Shown here one piece after another: positions 6,771-13,926 of a stretch of DNA of 42,710 nt (position 1 is its first letter; each line of letters opens with the position of its first letter). Both the position numbers and the translations under genes were made by a program. The DNA comes from Bacteroidales bacterium UBA4231. GTDB taxonomy: Bacteria; Bacteroidota; Bacteroidia; Bacteroidales; UBA932. The stretch lies in assembly GCA_002396335.1 (NCBI GenBank), contig DGXN01000009.1, forward strand, positions 46,676 to 89,385, in the 5' to 3' direction. Below the pieces are notes generated by a model, which made no database searches, had not been told where the DNA came from, and was given only the letters and a program-made list of their open reading frames with translations.

Positions 6771-7700
6771 ATGAAACAGTTTTTTATTCTTGCTGCAGCA
6801 GCGTGCCTGATTCTTTCTTGTAAACAAACGCCGGTGGAACAACCAGAAAAGCCGGCTGTTTCGGTTACGCTGGACAAAGAGACCCTGTCGCTCAAAACGG
6901 GTGAAACGGAAACCCTTACCGCCACCGTGGAGCCTGCCGACGCCACCGACGTTGTGGTCTGGAGCAGTTCCGACGAAGAAGTGGCTGCGGTAGAGGACGG
7001 CGTTGTGGGCGCACTCACGGCCGGAACGGCCAACATCGCGGCTACAGCCGGAACGAAGTCTGCCACCTGCGTAGTCACAGTTAGCCGCCCCATCGTGCTG
7101 AACGCCGTGGACCTGGGCCTGAGCGTTTTGTGGGCCGACCGCAACCTCGGCGCCGGCTCCCCCGAGGAATATGGGGACTACTATGCCTGGGGCGAAACCG
7201 AGACACGCAGCTATTACGACTGGAATAACTATAAATGGTCATCCGGATCCAGTACTACGCTTACAAAATACAACACAAGAAGTGAATACGGCAATGAGGA
7301 CGACCTCATCATTCTTGAGAATGAAGACGACGCCGCATATGTCGCGACCGAGGGCAAGTGGCGGATTCCAACCAAGGCGGAATTCGAGGAACTACTGAAT
7401 GGCACCGTGCATACATGGAAGGAATTCGAGGTAGTCAACGGCCAGATGTTCAAAAGCTTGGTCAGCGATGCCTTTATCTTCATCCCCGCTGGCGGAGCAA
7501 TCTTCAAATCGGAGGTCCTGTCGGCCGGCAAGCACGGATGCATCGTCTCTTCGGAGATATGTGCAGGCAGCAACCGCTACGGATATACGGACGATTACTG
7601 CTGGTATCTGTACTTCAACAACAGTAACTGCATCATTTACGGAGACAGCCGTGCCCGCGGCTGGACCATCCGTCCCGTCATGGATAAGCCTGCATCATAA
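6771..7700 (+). CDS. Surface lipoprotein with Big_2 Ig-like domain and FISUMP domain
   Basis: This 309-residue protein has a lipoprotein signal peptide with Cys17 (LSCKQ). Residues about 29-107 form a bacterial Ig-like domain of the Big_2 type (VTLDKETLSLKTGETETL, then TATVEPADATDVVVWSSSDE). Residues about 110-305 form a FISUMP-type module: VDLGLSVLWADRNLGA, YYAWGETE, WRIPTKAEFEELL and the closing WTIRPV. No small ELY-x-x-P ORF precedes it, unlike the other lipoproteins. The remnant of a kelch-AraC regulator gene follows at 21 nt. Its promoter carries the conserved element shared with the 13761 locus. It is probably exposed on the outer membrane; the ligand is unknown. Confidence 0.85.
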   Translation: MKQFFILAAAACLILSCKQTPVEQPEKPAVSVTLDKETLSLKTGETETLTATVEPADATDVVVWSSSDEEVAAVEDGVVGALTAGTANIAATAGTKSATCVVTVSRPIVLNAVDLGLSVLWADRNLGAGSPEEYGDYYAWGETETRSYYDWNNYKWSSGSSTTLTKYNTRSEYGNEDDLIILENEDDAAYVATEGKWRIPTKAEFEELLNGTVHTWKEFEVVNGQMFKSLVSDAFIFIPAGGAIFKSEVLSAGKHGCIVSSEICAGSNRYGYTDDYCWYLYFNNSNCIIYGDSRARGWTIRPVMDKPAS

Positions 7701-7708
7701 TATTTCAC

Positions 7709-7790
7709 TATCTTTGCAGTAGTGAGGCATTTCACTCTTATACTGCTGACCGTTTTTGGCAAAAAAACAAAAAGGCCGCTTGCTGTATGA
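7709..7790 (+). pseudogene. Remnant of a kelch-AraC regulator gene (promoter plus first codons)
   Basis: TATCTTTG at 7709-7716 is followed after 5 nt by GTG at 7722 and the frame VRHFTLILLTVFG, then KKTKR and a stop at 7788. The intact gene at 15346 has the same TATCTTTG, the same 5-nt gap, a GTG start and VKRLPLILLALLAVAC. The two DNA stretches are visibly homologous (both contain CATACTGCTG or TATACTGCTG). The rest of the gene is gone and is followed by the 51-bp repeat. Confidence 0.7.
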
Positions 7791-7810
7791 GAAAACTCGT
7801 CCACGTTTGA

Positions 7811-7882
7811 GGCCGTTTTCGTGCTCGGTGCCGTGGTTTTGGCCCCATCGAGCACGGATTGGGCCGTTTTCGTGCTCGGTGT
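7811..7882. repeat. Two units of the 51-bp intergenic repeat family
   Basis: GGCCGTTTTCGTGCTCGGTG starts at 7811 and again at 7862, a spacing of 51 nt. The reverse complement is related to the 51-bp units at 32111-32310. GTGCTCG (7821) and CGAGCAC (7849) form an inverted repeat within the unit. Confidence 0.75.
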
Positions 7883-7938
7883 GGGGGGCGCAAATCAGCA
7901 CAACAATCGCAAAACTACAAACCACCAAAAATGAATAA

Positions 7939-7969
7939 TAGAGGGGCAGTCAATCCGACTGCCCCTCTA
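7939..7969 (-). terminator. Hairpin terminator of the 7967-9610 regulator
   Basis: A 12-bp perfect stem TAGAGGGGCAGT / ACTGCCCCTCTA has a 7-nt loop. The stop codon of the minus-strand gene lies in the stem, and a T-rich stretch follows on the minus strand. Confidence 0.75.
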
Positions 7970-9610
7970 CTGCTGCTTGAGCCATGCTGCGGGTGAGAGG
8001 CCGGTGATGGCTGTGAAATTGCGGTAGAAAGTGGCGTTGCTGGAGAAGCCGGCATCTTCGGCCAGGGCGGTAATCTTGGCGTTGGGGGTTTCCTTCAACA
8101 GGCGCTGGACGTAGCGGATGCGGTATTCGTTTACAAAGTTCTTGAAAGAGCCGCCATATGTACCGCTGATGCAGCCGCGTACATAGGTCACGTTTGTGCC
8201 CAGTTCGGCCGCCAGGTCTTCCACTTTGAGATCCGGACGCTTGAACAGCTCCTTCTCTTCCATAAGATTCTGTATGCGCGTCATCATATCCATGAACACA
8301 GTTTCGCGGGTCGATTCCTGAGTCATAGTCACTTTTCGTCTTATCCGCAGGGCAATCAGCACGAGTGCGGAGACTGACAGTATCCCCGCAAGCAGCCCAA
8401 GCAACCAGGGCAGGCGGCTCTTTTCCGGCAGGGGTCCCGTATGGAGGATGAAGGCCGATGCAATGGGATAGTATTCATCCGCTCCTATCCGTCCGCCCAG
8501 AATGGCAATGCGGCCGCCCGGCAGCAACACCGGGGTCATGTCGTAGGGGGCATGGAGGTCTTCCGGCAAATCGGCCCGGAAAAGCATGACGGGGGCCTTT
8601 CCTCCGCGGAGGGCCTCTCCGTATTCCACCTTGGTAACGTAGATCCGGTTCATCCCCAGGATGCTCTGGACTATCCAGGCGCAGGAGTTTTCCTTATCGA
8701 CCAGCAGGATGGGAGAGCGGATTGGCTTTTCACCATCAATCCCCTCCAGAGAGAGGGGGCGTTCCGTTTTCAGCACGGAGAAATCCTCTCCGATCACCTT
8801 GATGAGCCCCAGCTCCCCGTCGGCTTTCCGGAAAGCCGGGAAGAGCCAGGCATAACCGCCTAAGGCTTCATCACCGATAAAAAACTGGCTCATCTGTGCC
8901 CCGTCGGGCTTCTCCCAATCCTCCCATTCCTGCAGCAGCGGGACCTCAAAGGGTTCTCCCTGCAGGCGCTCTGCCACCGGCTCCAGTTTTTCATCCCGAC
9001 TGCCGATGCCGCTGAAAATGATGGCATTGTCCTGGGAAGTCTGGAAAATAAAGGGAGAAACCTTTTGCGGGGCAGATTTACGAATGGTGGCCGGACCCTT
9101 CGTTACAGAATAGGTGGAGGTATAGTCGGCGTTATACCAGTTTCCGCTGATGACTACTGTGCCGTCGGAAAGGCGGGCCGCTGTCGGACGCGTCCGCCGC
9201 TGGTCCATGATGGGAAGCGGGAAGAAACTGTGGGTGAGGGCGTTGTACAACTCCACTCCCTGGGTTTGGCCTACGCCGAAAGCTTCAGCGCAGCCGCCGC
9301 CCACCAGTATTTCTTCCTGGGAGAGCACCACGCCGAAACCGTAGTCGTGCGGGAAATAGCTGTCAATCAGGTGCCAGGCCCCGTCGCGGTAGTACTCGGC
9401 CGTATTGGTGGGGATGAAACCGGTGGTGTGTCCCCCGATCACCGTAAGCTCTCCGTTCACAAATGCCGCTATGTGCACATTCCTGGGTACATTCATGTCC
9501 GGCAGCCGCTCCACGGTCATCTGCAGCACGTCCCCCTCCGCCTGCATCCCGGCAGGTCTTGGGGTGCAGGCCGATAGGAGCAGGATTACAAGTAGCGCAG
9601 GGCGTTTCAT
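7967..9610 (-). CDS. Membrane one-component regulator: lipoprotein signal, kelch sensor, TM, AraC DNA-binding domain
   Basis: This 547-residue protein starts with a signal peptide and lipobox-like LSAC (Cys15). Residues about 40-390 contain kelch-type beta-propeller repeats (NGELTVIGGHTTGF, EEILVGGGCAEAFGVG, DGTVVISGNWY, GGRIAILGGRI). A single TM segment lies at about 401-422, followed by RIRRK. Residues about 455-547 are an AraC-type HTH (LAAELGTNVTYVRGCI, then ALAEDAGFSSNATFYRNF, then GLSPAAW). A periplasmic propeller would signal directly to cytoplasmic DNA binding. It lies directly downstream of the lipoproteins at 9661-13448 and is paralogous to 15346-16926. Likely targets are the neighbouring lipoprotein genes (inference). 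Confidence 0.85.
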   Translation of the reverse strand: MKRPALLVILLLSACTPRPAGMQAEGDVLQMTVERLPDMNVPRNVHIAAFVNGELTVIGGHTTGFIPTNTAEYYRDGAWHLIDSYFPHDYGFGVVLSQEEILVGGGCAEAFGVGQTQGVELYNALTHSFFPLPIMDQRRTRPTAARLSDGTVVISGNWYNADYTSTYSVTKGPATIRKSAPQKVSPFIFQTSQDNAIIFSGIGSRDEKLEPVAERLQGEPFEVPLLQEWEDWEKPDGAQMSQFFIGDEALGGYAWLFPAFRKADGELGLIKVIGEDFSVLKTERPLSLEGIDGEKPIRSPILLVDKENSCAWIVQSILGMNRIYVTKVEYGEALRGGKAPVMLFRADLPEDLHAPYDMTPVLLPGGRIAILGGRIGADEYYPIASAFILHTGPLPEKSRLPWLLGLLAGILSVSALVLIALRIRRKVTMTQESTRETVFMDMMTRIQNLMEEKELFKRPDLKVEDLAAELGTNVTYVRGCISGTYGGSFKNFVNEYRIRYVQRLLKETPNAKITALAEDAGFSSNATFYRNFTAITGLSPAAWLKQQ

Positions 9611-9616
9611 ACTCCG

Positions 9617-9624
9617 CTAAGATA
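9617..9624 (-). promoter_or_regulatory. -7 box (TATCTTAG) of the kelch-AraC gene
   Basis: The box ends only 6 nt before the ATG at 9610, so the transcript would be leaderless or nearly so. The same spacing is seen for the two other kelch-AraC starts. Confidence 0.5.
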
Positions 9625-9660
9625 CGAAAAAAGGCTGTTAAGTTAAAACGCTGTTGTATA

Positions 9661-11721
9661 TCAATACTGATACAGCGCCGCTACTTCCTCGGCGGTAAGG
9701 GCTTTGTTGTACAGGCGTACTTCGTCCATCGTACCGTGGAAAAATTCTCCGCTTCCGTAACTTCCTAGGTAATCCAGATAAGCACTTGTCAGAGGCTGGG
9801 GACCGCTTGGCATATCATAATGGCATTTTTCCTCTCCATCCACATATAATCTGCCAATGTTATTGCTAGCGTCTCGGACAAAAGTGACCATATGCCAGTT
9901 CCCGTCGTTATATGATTCCGTGGTTTCGGCTGTATAGGACGTATAAGTGCCTTCCCAGATTTGAATTTTACCCTCGCCTACAAAACGTACAAACCATCCC
10001 CAGCTGCCACCACCCCCTTCAGTTCTTATAAAGTTGCCTCCTCCGGTAGAGTTTACCCACACGTTAAAGCTGAAAGAGTCCGAACTCTCAAAACTGCCGG
10101 CCTGGCCTACTTCTATGCTATCATCTGTACCATCAAAAAAATATGCGCTGTTGGCATTCCCAAAACGGTCTGTGGTCAGGGTGGCACCAGTGTTGGTGCC
10201 GTTGATGGCGCCCGAAGTCACGGCATCATTGGTATTCCCGTTAAACGGCCAGTAATGGACCAGGTTGCTGATGGCCAGGACTTCCTTGACAGGACGGACG
10301 GACATGCCTGTGTATCTTTCACCATTTTCAGACGTTACACCTGCACCGTAGTTGTACCATCCCAGAGCCGCACTTTGTATTGTTGATGACCAATAATTAT
10401 TATAATATGTTCTACCACTAGTTGCACTGCCAACACGCCGGCCGGCATTAGGGAAATACAAGTTTGAATTAACCGTATATCCTTTTTCAATGTGCTGAGT
10501 GTATTCCAAACCCCAGAGAGCTTCCAACTCTTCTTTGGTGGGCATGCGCCAGCCGTTTCCCAAGTAGGCGCTAGCAGCATCATCCTGGGTTTCAAGGACA
10601 TCCCCGGGTGTCGTATATTTAGAGTATGAGCCGGCAACGGAATCATACCAATAATATTTGGCTTGAGTCATATCGGGTTTCATCTCCCAGCTTGCCTGCC
10701 AGCCATCCGCTTCAAAATAAGGCACAATTTCTCCCCAGGCAAAGAGGAAGCCATAATCCTGATTGTTGTTAGCAAAGCTTGCCGCAGCCTGTGCTCCCAG
10801 ATTCCTGTCGGCCCACAATAGCGTTTTTCCGGTAGCAGGATTGTTATTCTTATAGATTCCCATATCCACACTCGTGGGTACGGTAACTGCAGCGGGCCAG
10901 GAGGCGACGTTCGTCAACTTTACAGATGCGTGGCTGGCCAGCGTCTTGCTGATGGTAGCCGATTTGGCGGGAGCGCCGGTCTCGAAGAAAATGAAACGGC
11001 GCTCGGAGGCCGAACTCCAGGCGGTGGCGTCAATCTGGCCGCTGAACAGAACGCCCAGGTCGTCGTACACGTAACCCCACATCGGCTGGCTATAGTCCAG
11101 CGCTGTGATTGCAAACCCACCTGCCGGAGTATAGGATCCGCACGCGGCGGGCCGGATGTCTTTCACGGCCAGACGATACTTACCGTCCGAAGCATAGTCA
11201 CTGCCGCTCTTGTCCACAAAGAACTGTACATAATTGTCCGGTATGGTCATGTTCAGCGTTGCCGTCAGCGTTGCAATCTCACCCGCCGTAGTCAATTCAT
11301 AAGACGCGGTTGCACAGGAATAATAAGTATAAATCGGTTGACCATCGGCACCCTTAAATACATAACTATCTCCGCTGTTGGAAATATTTACAGTGCCGAA
11401 AGGAAAATACACGGCGCTCATGGTCTCGCCAGACGCTGCCAGCTCCCCAACGGCAAGACCCCCCTGCAGCGCACCGGACCATTTTGTTCCGTCATAAGTC
11501 AGCGTGGCGTATTTGGGAGTTGCATTAACGGCAACATTGTTGAAGAACGCATAGATGACATCGCCCAAGACAAAGTCTGTTTTAACAGCCTTGGTGGGAG
11601 CATCCTGCGTTACGGTCACGTCAAATTCCAGACGCACCTGGGGCATTTCATTCTTGGGTTCTTCTTTTACACAGGCGGCCAGCGTTAAAGCGGCGCAAAG
11701 AATCAAATAATATTTTTTCAT
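9661..11721 (-). CDS. Surface lipoprotein: fimbrillin-like, FISUMP and LamG-like modules
   Basis: This 686-residue protein has Cys17 after the signal peptide (LAACVKEE). Residues about 25-270 are fimbrillin-like (APTKAVKTDFVLGDVIYAFF). Residues about 285-500 are FISUMP-type: TLLWADRNLGAQA, FLFAWGEIVPYF, NGWRMPTKEELEALWG, NNYWSST and MSVRPVKEV. Residues about 505-686 are a concanavalin/laminin-G-like domain (HYWPFNGNTNDAV, SFNVWVNSTGGG, GTMDEVRLYNKALTAEEV). This last fold often binds glycans. The gene is in one minus-strand run with two small ORFs, another lipoprotein and a kelch-AraC regulator. Confidence 0.85.
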   Translation of the reverse strand: MKKYYLILCAALTLAACVKEEPKNEMPQVRLEFDVTVTQDAPTKAVKTDFVLGDVIYAFFNNVAVNATPKYATLTYDGTKWSGALQGGLAVGELAASGETMSAVYFPFGTVNISNSGDSYVFKGADGQPIYTYYSCATASYELTTAGEIATLTATLNMTIPDNYVQFFVDKSGSDYASDGKYRLAVKDIRPAACGSYTPAGGFAITALDYSQPMWGYVYDDLGVLFSGQIDATAWSSASERRFIFFETGAPAKSATISKTLASHASVKLTNVASWPAAVTVPTSVDMGIYKNNNPATGKTLLWADRNLGAQAAASFANNNQDYGFLFAWGEIVPYFEADGWQASWEMKPDMTQAKYYWYDSVAGSYSKYTTPGDVLETQDDAASAYLGNGWRMPTKEELEALWGLEYTQHIEKGYTVNSNLYFPNAGRRVGSATSGRTYYNNYWSSTIQSAALGWYNYGAGVTSENGERYTGMSVRPVKEVLAISNLVHYWPFNGNTNDAVTSGAINGTNTGATLTTDRFGNANSAYFFDGTDDSIEVGQAGSFESSDSFSFNVWVNSTGGGNFIRTEGGGGSWGWFVRFVGEGKIQIWEGTYTSYTAETTESYNDGNWHMVTFVRDASNNIGRLYVDGEEKCHYDMPSGPQPLTSAYLDYLGSYGSGEFFHGTMDEVRLYNKALTAEEVAALYQY

Positions 11722-11734
11722 CGCTCCGTCCTCC

Positions 11735-11869
11735 TTAAAATGTCCATTCTTCTTCTGGATTCATAGGGTTATAGGTCGTCTTCACACTTTGGCAAACAAC
11801 GCCTTCGGCGTGCACCTCCACTACATCCGTCGAGGGGTGCTCATACAATTCTTTGTGTTTTGTTTCCAT
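11735..11869 (-). CDS. Small ORF of the ELY-x-x-P family (copy 3)
   Basis: This 44-residue ORF begins METKHKELYEHPSTDVVEV, has GVVCQS in the middle and ends NPEEEWTF. A longer in-frame start at 12079 runs through the end of the preceding lipoprotein gene and is rejected. Its leader and first codons are nearly identical in DNA to those of copy 4 (43 of 44 bp, 11853-11896 against 13432-13475), so it arose by recent duplication. It lies 13 nt before the 9661-11721 lipoprotein. Confidence 0.75.
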   Translation of the reverse strand: METKHKELYEHPSTDVVEVHAEGVVCQSVKTTYNPMNPEEEWTF

Positions 11870-11896
11870 AGATATGTAGTTATTTGAATTATCTTT
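11853..11896 (-). repeat. Duplicated leader of small ORF copy 3
   Basis: This 44-bp stretch covers the leader and first codons and differs at one position from 13432-13475. Because it lies inside an operon here but next to a promoter in copy 4, the conserved part is more likely a translation element than a promoter. Confidence 0.75.
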
Positions 11897-11900
11897 CAGG

Positions 11901-13268
11901 TTAAAAAGCGAGGGCTGAACGGACATAGTAGCCGTCGACCTTACTGCATCTGGCCCACTTGCCGCCGCCGAAGCCGGAGAAGAAGTAATAGGTCCAAGCG
12001 TAGTAGCCACTTTCCTCTGTAGACGACCAGTAGTTGACACTCTGCATATTCGTACCGCCAACACCACTGAAACCGTCACGCAAGGCGGCGTAGCCCCCTG
12101 CTGCGCTAATCATCTGCTCCCATTGGTAACCAGAGGCCAGGAACCATGCGGAGCAACCTATGGGCGCTGCAGTGCCATTGTTGGCTATCGCAAACTTGAA
12201 GGCGGGATAGGTGTCGGTGTCCTGTGTCGCGTTGTACTGCAAGCTACTCTCGCGGGTGAAGGTGCTGCTACTGGTCGTGTAGGTGTGTACCGTGCTGCCG
12301 CTTGAAGTAGTCCATGCGCAATTGCTTTCGCCATTGGCATCGCTCATGGCCAGAGCTAGGCCGTGAGTGTATGGTGATGCCTCGGCCGTCTCGTCGCCTA
12401 TGTAGGTAATCATGGCGCTGGCGGTGGTAGAAGCTGATGTTGCGGCCGCAGCGTTGACATAGAACTTTCCATTCGCACCGATAACGTTACCGAAGGTGGC
12501 CATCTTTATCGTTGTCTGGTAATACTTTCCTGCAGTGGTTGCGGCTGCTGTAGTTGCCTTGGCAACGTAGGCCTTGTCATCGATGGTGGCGGTGAACCAG
12601 TATGTACCGGCAGCCATCTCTGGCAGACCCACATAAAGCGTACCGGCGGCAGAGGCGGGAGTGACGGTTGCTAAGACGTTGCCCGAACCATCACTTACCT
12701 TGAACTCCGTCGCGGTCTTATCCGCTGCGCTGAGATCCTGAACCGTGAACTTGAAGATGGTGTTCTGTGCGGCCAGCTTCGTGACACTGGTCAGGTTATG
12801 ATTATCCTTGTCGATGGTGGCCGTTCCCACGCGGACTTCGGGACAGTTCCCTATAGTGCCGTCCTGTGTAGCCAAAGCTGTTGCGACATCGGCTCCCGTG
12901 TTGGCGGCGTTGGCAGCCGAGGCGGGATAGACTATCTGGCAAGGGGTATTGCTGGCCAGCGAAGAGGGGATGGTGAACGTGATGGTAACTGTTGTTCCAT
13001 CTATCTTATCCACCGAGGCTACGCGCTTGACGTCATTCGAATCGTCGTTGAACAGGATGGCAAACTGATCGGAAGCCTCCCATGTCGAGGCGATATTGCT
13101 TCCGTCGATGCTCAGGGCGCGGGTTGTGGCACCATCGTTGGAGTCAATCGTTGCGGTGATGATAATCTCGTCGTTAGCGGGCTGTTGATTAAGGTCGATA
13201 TCTACTTTGTTGCAAGCTGCCGTCATCAAGGCCAGTGCAACCATTATGAAAATCTTAGTCGTCTTCAT
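11901..13268 (-). CDS. Surface lipoprotein with fimbrillin-like N-terminus and retroelement-type variable C-terminus
   Basis: This 455-residue protein starts at MKTTKIFIMVAL with Cys19 (AACNK). Residues about 28-285 are fimbrillin-like (NDGATTRALSIDGSN, then WEASDQFAILF). Residues about 290-455 form a C-type-lectin-like module: ANGKFYVNAAAA, AFLASGYQWEQM-like CSAWFLASGYQWEQM, and a C-terminus NYWSSTEESGYYAW...YYVRSALAF ending exactly at the stop codon. Many codons in this end are NNC (GGC, TAC, TTC, TCC), as expected when AAC codons of a template are mutated at A. It is followed by the small ORF at 11735 and lies downstream of the one at 13305. Confidence 0.85.
   Translation of the reverse strand: MKTTKIFIMVALALMTAACNKVDIDLNQQPANDEIIITATIDSNDGATTRALSIDGSNIASTWEASDQFAILFNDDSNDVKRVASVDKIDGTTVTITFTIPSSLASNTPCQIVYPASAANAANTGADVATALATQDGTIGNCPEVRVGTATIDKDNHNLTSVTKLAAQNTIFKFTVQDLSAADKTATEFKVSDGSGNVLATVTPASAAGTLYVGLPEMAAGTYWFTATIDDKAYVAKATTAAATTAGKYYQTTIKMATFGNVIGANGKFYVNAAAATSASTTASAMITYIGDETAEASPYTHGLALAMSDANGESNCAWTTSSGSTVHTYTTSSSTFTRESSLQYNATQDTDTYPAFKFAIANNGTAAPIGCSAWFLASGYQWEQMISAAGGYAALRDGFSGVGGTNMQSVNYWSSTEESGYYAWTYYFFSGFGGGKWARCSKVDGYYVRSALAF
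11904..12035 (-). other. Candidate variable region of a diversity-generating retroelement target
   Basis: The last 44 codons of the lipoprotein encode the C-type-lectin-like end typical of retroelement targets. The invariant frame (YWSST, AW, F, G, YVRSALAF) is kept, and the positions between are NNC-rich codons. No template repeat or reverse transcriptase is in the window. Confidence 0.55.
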
Positions 13269-13304
13269 TGTCGTTTCATTTTTATTGGTTAAACACTGCA
13301 TGGA

Positions 13305-13448
13305 TTAGAATGAGAAGGGATCTCCTCCGGGTGTATATGGATCACTGCCCGGGACATTACCATTACTCTGACAAATGATGCCTTCAAATTTTAGCTCCAT
13401 CACTCTCGTTTCCGGTGCTTCATAAAGTTCATTGTGTTTTGTTTCCAT
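13305..13448 (-). CDS. Small ORF of the ELY-x-x-P family (copy 4)
   Basis: This 47-residue ORF begins METKHNELYEAPETRVMELK, has GIICQS in the middle and ends YTPGGDPFSF. The ATG at 13448 is chosen because it aligns with copy 3 and the TATCTTTG box lies 33 nt upstream; the longer start at 13493 would precede the promoter. It lies 36 nt before the lipoprotein at 11901-13268 and heads the minus-strand run that ends with the kelch-AraC gene. Confidence 0.75.
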   Translation of the reverse strand: METKHNELYEAPETRVMELKFEGIICQSNGNVPGSDPYTPGGDPFSF

Positions 13449-13475
13449 CGATATGTAGTTATTTGAATTATCTTT
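13432..13475 (-). repeat. Duplicated leader of small ORF copy 4
   Basis: It is identical to 11853-11896 at 43 of 44 positions (only A/C next to the start codon differs). Confidence 0.75.
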
Positions 13476-13480
13476 GAATC

Positions 13481-13488
13481 CAAAGATA
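13481..13488 (-). promoter_or_regulatory. -7 box (TATCTTTG) heading the minus-strand lipoprotein operon
   Basis: It matches TAnnTTTG and gives a leader of about 26 nt before the small ORF at 13448. No clear TTTG is seen at the -33 distance. Confidence 0.55.
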
Positions 13489-13649
13489 TCCAAAACCCTC
13501 CGGACCTTTTATCTCATGGCCCGGAATCCTGTTCTCATATTTGTAACATTTTTGAGAAGGCAGCTTTTGATGCAATCATATTGATACTCAGGGGAAAGCC
13601 CTTCACTCCCCTCCTGAAACAAAGCGATCCCGTAGCCTTATGCATGGCC
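13489..13649. other. Intergenic stretch between divergent lipoprotein operons
   Basis: The gap 13449-13760 between the divergent small ORFs holds the minus-strand promoter at its left and the conserved plus-strand element at its right. In this middle part I see no gene or repeat. Confidence 0.5.
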
Positions 13650-13735
13650 GGAAGCGCTTCCCAAATGATTTAACAATCCGGGACACGGGTTTTGTGAAAG
13701 CGGAACAAGGGTTTCCATCCGACGCCCTATTTTTG
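13650..13735 (+). promoter_or_regulatory. Conserved upstream element and -7 box of the 13761 locus
   Basis: This is the second copy of the element at 6668-6753, aligned without gaps and with the same distance to the -7 box (TATTTTTG, 13728-13735). Its 5' end is a perfect 12-bp palindrome GGAAGCGCTTCC (13650-13661), which suits binding by a dimer. Confidence 0.65.
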
Positions 13736-13760
13736 CCAGCACAACAATCGCAAAACTACT

Positions 13761-13922
13761 ATGGGCAAAACAAAAACGAAAGAATTGTACTTTTCACCTG
13801 AAACACAGGTGTTTGGAATGCAGATGGAAGGATGGATCCTCACCATCAGCGGCAAAGGGGCCGGGCTTTTCGGAGCCGGCGTAGATGAAAGTGATGCAGA
13901 TAGTAACGGAAGTATTTGGTAA
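13761..13922 (+). CDS. Small ORF of the ELY-x-x-P family (copy 5)
   Basis: This 53-residue ORF begins MGKTKTKELYFSPETQVFGM and ends SDADSNGSIW. It has the family start (KELY-x-SPET-x-V), a G-W-I segment followed by glycine-rich GKGAGLFGAG, an acidic tail and a terminal Trp. It starts 25 nt after the -7 box and ends 4 nt before the lipoprotein start. Confidence 0.75.
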   Translation: MGKTKTKELYFSPETQVFGMQMEGWILTISGKGAGLFGAGVDESDADSNGSIW

Positions 13923-13926
13923 GCTT

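Noticed and set aside
11735..12079. Longer version of small ORF copy 3
   Set aside because: The extra codons overlap the end of the preceding lipoprotein; the ATG at 11869 aligns with the other family members.
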